The translations under genes and the position numbers were made by a program. DNA of 64,000 nt from a virus: IMG/VR virus record IMGVR_UViG_3300025646_000024, positions 1-64,000 of that record. The stretch is one strand, 5' to 3'. Numbering within the stretch: the first letter of the stretch is position 1; the number at the start of each line of letters is the position of its first letter. This document shows positions 25,357 to 32,189 of this stretch, one piece after another. The notes beneath the pieces were generated by a model, which did not search any database, was not told the origin of the DNA, and was given only the letters and a program-made list of their open reading frames with translations.

Positions 25357-25390
25357 GGGGCCACCATCTGGCCCCACCATGATGTACACT
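25357..25390 (+). promoter_or_regulatory. GC hairpin and -10 TACACT
   Basis: A perfect GGGGCCA/TGGCCCC hairpin (25357-25375) is followed 9 nt later by TACACT (25385-25390) in the extended context GATGTACACT. Same layout as at 22815 and 23058. Confidence 0.5.
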
Positions 25391-25435
25391 TAATCTCAAG
25401 CGGGCCGACAGGAGCCCGCACACCCCCCAGAGACA

Positions 25436-25729
25436 ATGGCAAACGACATCGCCACCCTCGCCCTCGCCTACAAGCAGGCCACTGATGCCCTGAAGCTCGC
25501 CGAGCAGGCCAAAGCCGATGCCAGCCTGGCCTTGGTGGAAGCCATGCAGGCTGCCGAACAGGAGCGGGTTGAAACCCCTGCAGGCAAGGTCAGCCTGTGC
25601 CAGGGTCGCCGCACCGTTAAGGTCACTTGCAAAGCTTTGCAGGCCGAGATCAAGCTCCTACAGGAGCGGGCCGTCAGGACAGGCCGAGCCGTTGAAGCGG
25701 TGGGCAAACCCTACGTCATGATCCGCTGA
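25436..25729 (+). CDS. Alanine-rich hypothetical protein (97 aa)
   Basis: The first 50 residues are a continuous Ala/Lys/Glu helix (LALAYKQATDALKLAEQAKA). Then comes a short basic beta part (AGKVSLCQGRRTVKVTC) and another helix. It could be a coiled-coil oligomer. GC-rich codon use. No known family. Confidence 0.55.
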   Translation: MANDIATLALAYKQATDALKLAEQAKADASLALVEAMQAAEQERVETPAGKVSLCQGRRTVKVTCKALQAEIKLLQERAVRTGRAVEAVGKPYVMIR

Positions 25730-25737
25730 TCAACCAT

Positions 25738-25776
25738 GGGGCAAGCTTGACGGCTTGCCCCTTTCTGCCCCATAAT
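25738..25776 (+). promoter_or_regulatory. Terminator hairpin whose loop is the -35 TTGACG; -10 CATAAT
   Basis: GGGGCAAGC (25738-25746) and GCTTGCCCC (25753-25761) form a perfect 9-bp stem with the six-base loop exactly TTGACG. TTTCT follows, and CATAAT (25771-25776) is 18 bp from the loop. One element can therefore serve as 3' end of one gene and promoter of the next. Confidence 0.65.
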
Positions 25777-25802
25777 GGGGAAGTCCAAACGACACCCGAC
25801 CC

Positions 25803-25988
25803 ATGGCCACGATCAACCCCATCGAAGCCGACTTCATCACCCATTGCATCGAGGTGTGGTGTAACGAGCTGCCGCAGATCGCTGGGCGTCCCGTGATGTT
25901 CACCACACAGGGCGAGCAGCCTGAGCAGGTGCTGCTGACTCATGATCAGATCGAAGCTCTGTACCTGCGGCTGCAGGCCCTGAAGTGA
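25803..25988 (+). CDS. GC-rich small protein (61 aa)
   Basis: MATINPIEADFITHCIEVWC then HDQIEALYLRLQALK at the end. Helical, with the ends suited to pairing. I recognise no family. Single-gene unit behind the promoter at 25747. Confidence 0.55.
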   Translation: MATINPIEADFITHCIEVWCNELPQIAGRPVMFTTQGEQPEQVLLTHDQIEALYLRLQALK

Positions 25989-26047
25989 GCCCTACGGGGA
26001 GCCTACGGGCTCCCCTTCCTATCCACAACCACAACCACACACCGAGC

Positions 26048-26236
26048 ATGTTTGAGACCCTCAGAGAGGCCACCATGGCCCGTGCAAACGATGCTGGCTG
26101 CATCCCATACCAAGACGCCCTAACCGAGGCCATCAGCCACGGTGCAGGCCAGGAGTTTATTGCCCTGTATGGGTCAGCCATCGCCTGGCCTATGGGTGTG
26201 GATGCTGGCGAGTGGCTGGCCTGGCTCGGTTACTGA
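26048..26236 (+). CDS. GC-rich small protein (62 aa)
   Basis: ATG 26048 starts MFETLREATMARANDAGCIP, then YQDALTEAISHGAGQEFIAL and WPMGVDAGEWLAWLGY. Helical, ending in an aromatic segment. Last of the GC-rich small genes. A hairpin without T-tract follows. Function unknown. Confidence 0.55.
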   Translation: MFETLREATMARANDAGCIPYQDALTEAISHGAGQEFIALYGSAIAWPMGVDAGEWLAWLGY

Positions 26237-26243
26237 ATGTAAC

Positions 26244-26300
26244 GGGGGAGCCAGTCTCCCCCATTGATCAGCGATACTGATCGATCAGCAGTGCTGATCA
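26244..26300 (+). promoter_or_regulatory. Hairpin and two adjacent operator palindromes
   Basis: The GGGGGAG/CTCCCCC hairpin (26244-26262) is followed by GATCAGCGATACTGATC (26266-26282) and, directly adjoining, GATCAGCAGTGCTGATC (26283-26299). Both are related to the GATTAGTAnTACTAATC operator. A possible -10 TATAAA lies near 26315. Confidence 0.55.
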
Positions 26301-26408
26301 GTGGGCAGAGGCAGTATAAACGGCCCTTATGGGTCGCCGCCCCCCGTACCCGTGGAAAATTCTAAATACTCAAGCTATAAACCTTTACCAGCGACTTCGA
26401 TATATTCA

Positions 26409-26864
26409 ATGATTAAAAATAAAAAAATTTTGCCCACAAAATTTGACGGCTACTATGTTTCTGAAGACGGAAAAATTTTTACTGAGTGGCATTTAGTAAA
26501 TAATAATGGAAGATTTGGTTCAATCAGAGGAGAGCTGCGAGAAGTAAAATCTCATCCAAGAGGAGGATGTAATCCAAATGACAGATATTTAGCTGTAAAT
26601 ATTTCATTAAAAAATGACCAAGGAAAAACTATTAAGCAAATCAAATATTACTCACATAGACTCATAGCAGAGACTTTTATAGAAAACCCACAAAATTTGA
26701 AAGAAGTAGACCATATTGATGGAAACAAACAAAATAACTCAACAACAAATCTGAGGTGGGTAGATAGAAAAGAAAACCTAAAATGGATGATAGGAAATAC
26801 TTTTGGAAAAAATTTTCGACAAAAAAAATCCGAGAACCTTGTAGATTCTCGGAGAAAAAAATAA
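26409..26864 (+). CDS. NUMOD4/HNH homing endonuclease
   Basis: The 151-residue protein has an N-terminal NUMOD4-like part (FDGYYVSEDGKIFTEWHLV) and an HNH core: YSHRLIAETFIENPQNLKEV, then DHIDGNKQNNSTTNLRWVDR, with H (in HRLIAE), DH and N of the ββα-metal motif present. It is short and AT-rich, sharply distinct from the GC-rich genes to its left. ATG 26409 is the first Met after a late-like TCTAAATAC (near 26361). An extension to 26301 would cross the operator region. Its last codons contain a terminator for the opposite strand. Confidence 0.85.
   Translation: MIKNKKILPTKFDGYYVSEDGKIFTEWHLVNNNGRFGSIRGELREVKSHPRGGCNPNDRYLAVNISLKNDQGKTIKQIKYYSHRLIAETFIENPQNLKEVDHIDGNKQNNSTTNLRWVDRKENLKWMIGNTFGKNFRQKKSENLVDSRRKK
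26829..26853 (-). terminator. Minus-strand terminator inside the HNH gene
   Basis: TCCGAGAA/TTCTCGGA (26829-26836 with 26846-26853) is a perfect 8-bp hairpin. On the minus strand it is followed by a run of eight T (complement of the A-run before 26829), so it ends transcription of the kinase gene at 26876-27514. Those bases also encode the HNH C-terminus. Confidence 0.7.
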
Positions 26865-26875
26865 TTTATTTGAGA

Positions 26876-27514
26876 TTAGTCTTTACCTCTCTTTGGATTT
26901 TCAACTCCTAGTCTTGCTCTTGCAGAATTACGATTCAATCTGAATCTCTTAGTCAGGTCTTTACCTGTCTTAACTGCTTCTTTTCCTTCTTTAGACTTTC
27001 TAAATTGCTTTTCTTGTGATGCCATGCTTTTCATCACAAATCTTGGAACTGGCTGATCTCTTTTTGCATTTCTTGCAAATGATCTCCTTTGTGATGTTCT
27101 AGGTGATACTGTAGTAATAGATCTAAAATCAGCATCTTTCTTTAGACTATCATCAGTGCTCTTTTTAAACTTTGGATTAACATTAGTGTTATCCTGAATT
27201 CTTGGCTTAGATTTATCTGCGTTTCTTAGTCGATTCATTGTAAGTTTGTGGACTTCAGGAAACTTAGATTGATTAGATCTATTACCATGAATTGTTTCTC
27301 GTGCATCATCATATCCAGTTGCAGTTCCACCAGTCTTCTTGGCTAGCCCTTTTGCCATTGTTGATTTACCAGAGCCAGGCATTCCAGCCATTTTAATATC
27401 TAATGGTGCACTAGATTTGCCACTCTTTGCACCTGGCTTTGGTGTTCTACCTTGCTTTGATGCAACTTGTGATCTTCTAGAAGATTCTAAAAGAAATTCA
27501 GAATATGTCTTCAT
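26876..27514 (-). CDS. Capsid-targeted P-loop kinase (PNK/zeta-like)
   Basis: The only minus-strand gene found. The 212-residue protein begins MKTYSEFLLESSRR, very close to the T4 internal-protein targeting peptide MKTYQEFIAEA, with L-L-E|S as a possible gp21 cleavage site. A P-loop kinase follows: Walker A GMPGSGKST (44-52), YDDAR (68-72) and DNTNVNPKF (108-116), the DxTN signature of polynucleotide-kinase-like enzymes, then a long basic tail. The minus-strand upstream region contains ATAAATAT, a late-promoter variant. The combination suggests a kinase packaged in the head and delivered into the host. The substrate is unknown. Confidence 0.7.
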   Translation of the reverse strand: MKTYSEFLLESSRRSQVASKQGRTPKPGAKSGKSSAPLDIKMAGMPGSGKSTMAKGLAKKTGGTATGYDDARETIHGNRSNQSKFPEVHKLTMNRLRNADKSKPRIQDNTNVNPKFKKSTDDSLKKDADFRSITTVSPRTSQRRSFARNAKRDQPVPRFVMKSMASQEKQFRKSKEGKEAVKTGKDLTKRFRLNRNSARARLGVENPKRGKD

Positions 27515-27572
27515 ATAATTGAATTTTTTAAATATTTATTTCGGCTATATACTGTAGTTTTAAATACAATAC

Positions 27573-27755
27573 ATGTCAACATTTTCTTCATTTACTACTG
27601 AGGTACAGTATGATGATGCATCTGGAGAATACTTCATTACATTCCCAGATGAGCTTATAGATGAGATGCAATGGCAAGAGGGTGATACTTTAGAATTTGA
27701 ATACTTTGATCACCATGATACTCCTGGTATTCGCATACATAAAGTAGGAGACTGA
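27573..27755 (+). CDS. AbrB/MazE-like small protein (60 aa)
   Basis: The sequence EVQYDDASGEYFITFPDELI and then WQEGDTLEFEYFDH with the end IRIHKVGD follows the SpoVT/AbrB swapped-hairpin pattern (Y-x-I-x-x-P-x-x-x-x-x-x-x-x-x-GD-x-L-x-x). I believe similar proteins sit at the head of late operons in T4-like cyanophages. A DNA-binding or antitoxin-like role is suggested by the fold only. A late-type TTTAAATAC (27559-27566) lies just upstream. Confidence 0.6.
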   Translation: MSTFSSFTTEVQYDDASGEYFITFPDELIDEMQWQEGDTLEFEYFDHHDTPGIRIHKVGD

Positions 27756-27765
27756 CCCTAATAAT

Positions 27766-30700
27766 ATGTCTAATTGTAGTCCAAAGAAAGACCCTGTAGA
27801 TAAGAAGCTTACTTTTACATATACAGAGTGCCCTGCACCAGAAGAAGGATCACCAGCTCAGATTACTATAGAGTTTCCATATATTGAAAAGTACTGGTAC
27901 GAAGTTAGGCCGCCTGATGCAGCAAACAAGACCATCCAAAATGGAAGCAAGCAACAAAAGCTTCGTCGATCTGTAATTCAAGTACCTGCTGTTGATGCAG
28001 AGAATGCAGATGGAGATAATGTAAACTTTGTTGATCAGGTATTTTATCAACCAGAATATGAGATTGTTGGTTCTGGTGATGACATTAAAAGTAAGCCAGT
28101 ATATGAAAGATTCTGTAAGGCAGATAAAGTATACGACGAGCAATACTTCTACCATATCTTTGAATGGCCATTAACACATACTCTTCCTGCACGACCTGTG
28201 GGAGGTATTACTGTAACTACTCCACCACCTCCTCCACCAGGATCTGAGGGTGGAGAAGAGAGTTGTCCAGTTTATGCAGTATCCAGTACCAGCGTCGGTG
28301 GTACATTTACACTCAATAGAGTAGACAGTCAAGTAATTGGCCTACCTGAGGGAAGCGTTGCTTACCATGGAGGTACACTCGATAATAAGATATTCTTTTA
28401 CTATGAGAATACCACCAATAAAGATATGATTGCTGTTGGTGATGTCATTAATGGCTGGACAGTTGATAAAGTAGTTAACTATAACTCTGAGCACTTTGAC
28501 GAGAAATCTTTAAGAACCACAGAGTCCGTTAGAAGAAGAGTCTCTAAGTTTTCTGAGAAGAACAAGACTCCTGGGTTTATCTTTATCAACAAAAACGACG
28601 GTGCAGAAGATAGAATTATCAACGTCGGGGACTTAGTGACTGGCTATGGTATTCAGAAGGACACTTATGTAGATAGTATTCAAGGACTTAAGATCTTTCT
28701 TACTAGACCTTTAAAGTACAAAAACAAGAGAAGAGTTAGAAACGTCAGGTTTACTAACACTGGTCTTGCTAATAACATCTCAAACCAGATTCTTTGCTAT
28801 GCAGAAATTAGTGGTGGCAGTGCTGCATTCATTAAAGACCAGTACTATTCAAAAGATACCCCCTCAACTCCCCAGTATACAAGTACGATTTACCATGTTT
28901 TTGACGACAAAAAGAACAAAAACATACAACTGACCACAACCAAGGAAATAAAGGTTCAAACTATCAATAGAAACGACGAAGGTGGGTCAAATGATAGTGA
29001 TAACAGAAAGCACTACTTAGTGACTTTCTTGGATGAAACTACAATTAGCAATAAAAGTGATGTGCAAATTTCTATTACTGATGATAGGACTGCATCAGGA
29101 GTAGAACAATCTTTTGTATTTGCTTCTAAAATTGAAGTTGTAGACAGTAAAAGTTTCAAAGTATGGTTCAAGAGAAATGATAACAAGGTTAACACTTATG
29201 TTCGTGGATGGAATGTAACCAGAGTTCCAGGTGGAGCAGTCATTCCTGAAAATAGAATTCAAGTGATTGCTGGTAGAGGCATCATAGACAGGTCTGCAGT
29301 CTGTGGTGTTTATGTCAGTAATGATAAAAAGTTCTATACTTATACTCCTTTATTCTATTCTAGAGATGGATTCTGCGAATCTACTTACCTAGAAGATGAC
29401 CTAGGTAAATTTGCACTTGGTAGTGTTATTCTAAACGATAAAAGTTATTACTTACAACAACAGTTTTTATGTGTTGGACCTGCAAATGACACTGCATACC
29501 AAATCAATAACATTTTTTGGACCTATTTTAACAGGCCATCCGAGATTAATGAACTAAAAACTTGGATAAGTCGCTTAGCTTCTTCTGATTTTCTTACTAT
29601 TCAAAAGGAAATTATAGATTCTGAGAAGTTAAAACTCGGACAAAGAACTATTTTAGCAGTTAAAGACTCCGAATGTGACAGCACTATCAATCCAGACTAC
29701 TCAAAAGTCTATTATCCACACAGTGAATTCAATACTTTTAATGAATATATTGCTCCTGTTCAAAATGATAGTGTATTTGACCCATGTATTGACGTAAAAA
29801 CACCTAAAACTTACAGTAAAGAAGAGTTAGACTCTATAATTACGACAAATCTTGGTGGTAGTTTTCACTTTTCTAGTATCAATTTACCTGAGGAGATGTA
29901 TAAACAGGTGATTTCTAATGAAAATTCACTTCAAAATACCCTACTGAGAGCAATTACTGCTATTGGTAGTTCTGTTCCAAAGCAAACTACCATCCCAAAT
30001 CTACCTCCACTCATTGAAGGAGAGGATAAATCCAGTCAAGTGTTTAGAACTGAGGCTGCATATCGCATTCCACCAAGATTTAAGTCACTTGAATACATTA
30101 TTGAAGACTTTAGTTTCGTCAGTGATTCAAGTCTCTTCCCAGATTCAGATGAAAACAACACTGAAATACAAATTAAGTCTATTCCTAAGTGGACTGGAAG
30201 TGTTTCTCCAGCAAGTGGGGATGGTTGGCAAGCAAATGTCAATACTGATGGAGAAGGTTTCATTAACACAGTAACTATTTCTGCAGTTCCATTCCCTGCT
30301 CCACCACTAGGTGGAAGTACTACTGCATGGGCTGCTGGGCCAGCTCCTACTACATTCTGGCATGGGGATGATACTAACTACCAAGTTACATTTAAAAAGA
30401 TCTTAAACTTTAGAGTTAACGAAGTTAGTAAGAACCTTTCTAATGCAGTCAAGAACAAAGGTAATCCATTTATGGATGAACCTCCATATGCAAAGCTAGT
30501 TCAAGATCTAAAACCAACTGATACTACAATCAAAGTAGACAGTACTAGCCAATTTATCTCTGCAGGATATTTAATTATTCCAAAATATATCGTCAAAAAA
30601 GAAGTAAATCCAGAAACTAGGAATGAAACCCCATATCATTATTACCTAGGTGAAGAAATTATCTATTACAGAGATAAAACAGAAACAGAGTTTCTGCAAT

Positions 30701-31020
30701 GTACACGAGAGATGTTTGATACAACATCTTCATTTGAAAAAATTGCAAATTCAGGAGATATTGAATCTGATGTAACCTATATAATTAAGACTCTTGGATC
30801 TGTCAATTGGAAAGATTATGGTGCTCCAGATGATTATGGAGTCGGAACTATATTTACTGCTACATCTGATGGCTCTGGTGAAGTTGAAAGTGGAGAAGTA
30901 TACTTGTTTGAGAGTACTATGACTCCATTTGAAAATAGTAATTATGCATACTATAGTTATGAAAAGAATAATTACTTGTCTCAATTCTGGCCAATCTCAA
31001 TTCAGAATAAAAACGTATGA
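27766..31020 (+). CDS. Large virion structural protein (1,084 aa)
   Basis: The protein opens with a Cys/Pro-containing region and a poly-proline linker (TTPPPPPPGS, about residues 151-160). The middle is beta-rich, with a short helical segment near 575-620 (AYQINNIFWTYFNRPSEINE) resembling DUF4214. Near 960-990 is a GEEIIYYRDKTETEFLQCTR module shared with the giant baseplate proteins, and near 1000-1045 a YIIKTLGS...GTIFTATSDG module. Its position directly before the PAAR tip and gp25 suggests a baseplate or tail-spike component. It overlaps the PAAR gene by 4 nt. Exact T4 counterpart not recognised. Confidence 0.75.
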   Translation: MSNCSPKKDPVDKKLTFTYTECPAPEEGSPAQITIEFPYIEKYWYEVRPPDAANKTIQNGSKQQKLRRSVIQVPAVDAENADGDNVNFVDQVFYQPEYEIVGSGDDIKSKPVYERFCKADKVYDEQYFYHIFEWPLTHTLPARPVGGITVTTPPPPPPGSEGGEESCPVYAVSSTSVGGTFTLNRVDSQVIGLPEGSVAYHGGTLDNKIFFYYENTTNKDMIAVGDVINGWTVDKVVNYNSEHFDEKSLRTTESVRRRVSKFSEKNKTPGFIFINKNDGAEDRIINVGDLVTGYGIQKDTYVDSIQGLKIFLTRPLKYKNKRRVRNVRFTNTGLANNISNQILCYAEISGGSAAFIKDQYYSKDTPSTPQYTSTIYHVFDDKKNKNIQLTTTKEIKVQTINRNDEGGSNDSDNRKHYLVTFLDETTISNKSDVQISITDDRTASGVEQSFVFASKIEVVDSKSFKVWFKRNDNKVNTYVRGWNVTRVPGGAVIPENRIQVIAGRGIIDRSAVCGVYVSNDKKFYTYTPLFYSRDGFCESTYLEDDLGKFALGSVILNDKSYYLQQQFLCVGPANDTAYQINNIFWTYFNRPSEINELKTWISRLASSDFLTIQKEIIDSEKLKLGQRTILAVKDSECDSTINPDYSKVYYPHSEFNTFNEYIAPVQNDSVFDPCIDVKTPKTYSKEELDSIITTNLGGSFHFSSINLPEEMYKQVISNENSLQNTLLRAITAIGSSVPKQTTIPNLPPLIEGEDKSSQVFRTEAAYRIPPRFKSLEYIIEDFSFVSDSSLFPDSDENNTEIQIKSIPKWTGSVSPASGDGWQANVNTDGEGFINTVTISAVPFPAPPLGGSTTAWAAGPAPTTFWHGDDTNYQVTFKKILNFRVNEVSKNLSNAVKNKGNPFMDEPPYAKLVQDLKPTDTTIKVDSTSQFISAGYLIIPKYIVKKEVNPETRNETPYHYYLGEEIIYYRDKTETEFLQCTREMFDTTSSFEKIANSGDIESDVTYIIKTLGSVNWKDYGAPDDYGVGTIFTATSDGSGEVESGEVYLFESTMTPFENSNYAYYSYEKNNYLSQFWPISIQNKNV

Positions 31021-31340
31021 CAAGACCCATCGCAGCATTAGGAAATCCAGATTCTATTTCATTTAGACCCTGTTGTGTCTATCCACCAAATATCGTCACT
31101 CCCATTGTGGCAACGGTATTTGCCAATGGACGCCCTAGAGCCAAGGCAGGAGACGTTCTAACCCCAGCTCCAGGCTTTCCAGTCTGTCCAAATACTACAT
31201 GCACCCCCATAGCTAGGACTATCATTGCCCCCAGCAAGGTCTTTGTAAATGGTCGGCCATCCGCACACGTAGGGGACTTGACAAATCCAGTTTCCCCACG
31301 TACAATACTACCTGTACCCACCAACATTTTCGTGAACTAA
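31017..31340 (+). CDS. PAAR-domain spike tip protein
   Basis: The 107-residue protein consists of PAAR-type repeats: FANGRPRAKAGDVLTP and FVNGRPSAHVGDLTNP, each preceded by Cys/Pro turns (CCVYPPN, CPNTTC). PAAR proteins form the conical tip of the central spike in contractile tails (T4 gp5.4) and bind a metal ion. The size is typical for a tip without extensions. It starts inside the stop of the structural gene and is followed after one base by a small basic gene. Confidence 0.88.
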   Translation: MTRPIAALGNPDSISFRPCCVYPPNIVTPIVATVFANGRPRAKAGDVLTPAPGFPVCPNTTCTPIARTIIAPSKVFVNGRPSAHVGDLTNPVSPRTILPVPTNIFVN

Positions 31341-31341
31341 C

Positions 31342-31485
31342 ATGGCAAAAGCACCTAGTTTTAACAAGTCTGGCTATACTCCAGCTAAGCCCAAAATGAC
31401 TCGTCAAGGTCAGTCAAAAAATACCCGACTTTCTGCATCCAGTCGAAATGGACGCAAAAAAGCCTATCGAGGGCAAGGTCGATAA
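31342..31485 (+). CDS. Small basic protein (47 aa)
   Basis: The frame MAKAPSFNKSGYTPAKPKMT ... SASSRNGRKKAYRGQGR is highly basic, with no hydrophobic core, and starts one base after the PAAR stop. Position next to the spike tip and before a strong terminator suggests a virion or assembly protein. I believe similar short proteins exist at this place in other cyanophages. No function known. Confidence 0.6.
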   Translation: MAKAPSFNKSGYTPAKPKMTRQGQSKNTRLSASSRNGRKKAYRGQGR

Positions 31486-31490
31486 TAGTA

Positions 31491-31516
31491 AAAAGGGGTC
31501 GAAAGACCCCTTTTTT
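31491..31516 (+). terminator. Strong intrinsic terminator
   Basis: AAAAGGGGTC-GAAA-GACCCCTTTTTT: a perfect stem closed by a stable GAAA loop with a T6 tract, ending the 27.5-31.5 kb late unit. Confidence 0.9.
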
Positions 31517-31520
31517 GTCC

Positions 31521-31528
31521 CTAAATAC
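31521..31528 (+). promoter_or_regulatory. Late-promoter-like CTAAATAC
   Basis: CTAAATAC directly behind the terminator; a variant of TATAAATA, 60 bp before the ATG at 31589. Confidence 0.4.
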
Positions 31529-31588
31529 TACCGAAGGGATAGCAACCCCTTTAAAAGTTCTGTTAGACCCATTTTTTGGAGAAAACAG

Positions 31589-31744
31589 ATGGCAATTCAC
31601 CCAAATCCCGACAGGGATGTTACATATATGAAGCAAACGTGGGGAACTACAAAATTAGTTACAGATTATGCTTCGTTACCAACAAAAAGAAAAAAGGTTT
31701 ACCAAGTAGACTATTGTGAATACTTTAAAGATACATCTAAATAG
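31589..31744 (+). CDS. Small virion-region protein (51 aa)
   Basis: ATG 31589 is preceded by TTGGAGAAAAC (good ribosome-binding site). A longer frame from 31448 would cross the terminator and is rejected. MAIHPNPDRDVTYMKQTWGT then KLVTDYASLPTKRKKVYQVD is a compact basic protein. Located between the spike tip and gp25. Unknown function. Confidence 0.6.
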   Translation: MAIHPNPDRDVTYMKQTWGTTKLVTDYASLPTKRKKVYQVDYCEYFKDTSK

Positions 31745-31769
31745 TTTATAATTACAACATTTTATTTAA

Positions 31770-32186
31770 ATGTCAACTGTTTCACAAGAGTTAGGCAAAA
31801 TTTCTAGGTCATTTAAGGACATTAGTTTAAATTTTGGACTAAATCCTGTGACTAAAGACATTGTAGTGCTAAAGAATGAAGAGGCAATTAAACAGTCGGT
31901 AAAAAATTTAGTATTAACTAGGTTAGGAGAAAGACTGTTTAATCCTCTTATTGGAACTGATACTACAAGTTACTTATTTGAGCTAACTGCTACATTCTCA
32001 GCAAATTCACTGATTGAAGAAATTGAAAGTGTTTTGCTTACATATGAACCTAGAATAACACTTAATAATATTACAGTTAATGTGGATGACGATACAAATG
32101 AATTTGAAGTTATAATAGATTATTTTATTGTTGGATTACCTCCCATAGTACAAACCGTAGATTTTATCCTCGTAAGAGAAAGTTAA
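31770..32186 (+). CDS. 25: Baseplate wedge protein gp25
   Basis: The 138-residue protein, close to T4 gp25 (132 aa), shows the GPW/gp25 family pattern: FKDISLNFGLNPVTKDIVVL at the start, AIKQSVKNLVLTRLGERLFNP with the conserved E-R-x-F-x-P motif, and beta strands ITLNNITVNV. gp25 joins gp6 and sheath in initiating sheath assembly at the baseplate. A TCTAAATAG late-like signal lies about 25 bp upstream, and gp6 follows after 3 bp. Confidence 0.93.
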   Translation: MSTVSQELGKISRSFKDISLNFGLNPVTKDIVVLKNEEAIKQSVKNLVLTRLGERLFNPLIGTDTTSYLFELTATFSANSLIEEIESVLLTYEPRITLNNITVNVDDDTNEFEVIIDYFIVGLPPIVQTVDFILVRES

Positions 32187-32189
32187 TAA

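Noticed and set aside
26316-26360. Possible tRNA or gene remnant before the HNH gene (GGCCCTTATGGGTC and CCGTACCCGTGG)
   Set aside because: No cloverleaf can be drawn and no anticodon arm is evident; only a short hairpin is present.
31448-31588. Longer start for the 51-aa gene at 31589
   Set aside because: The extension crosses a strong terminator and overlaps the basic protein gene; a good ribosome-binding site precedes 31589.
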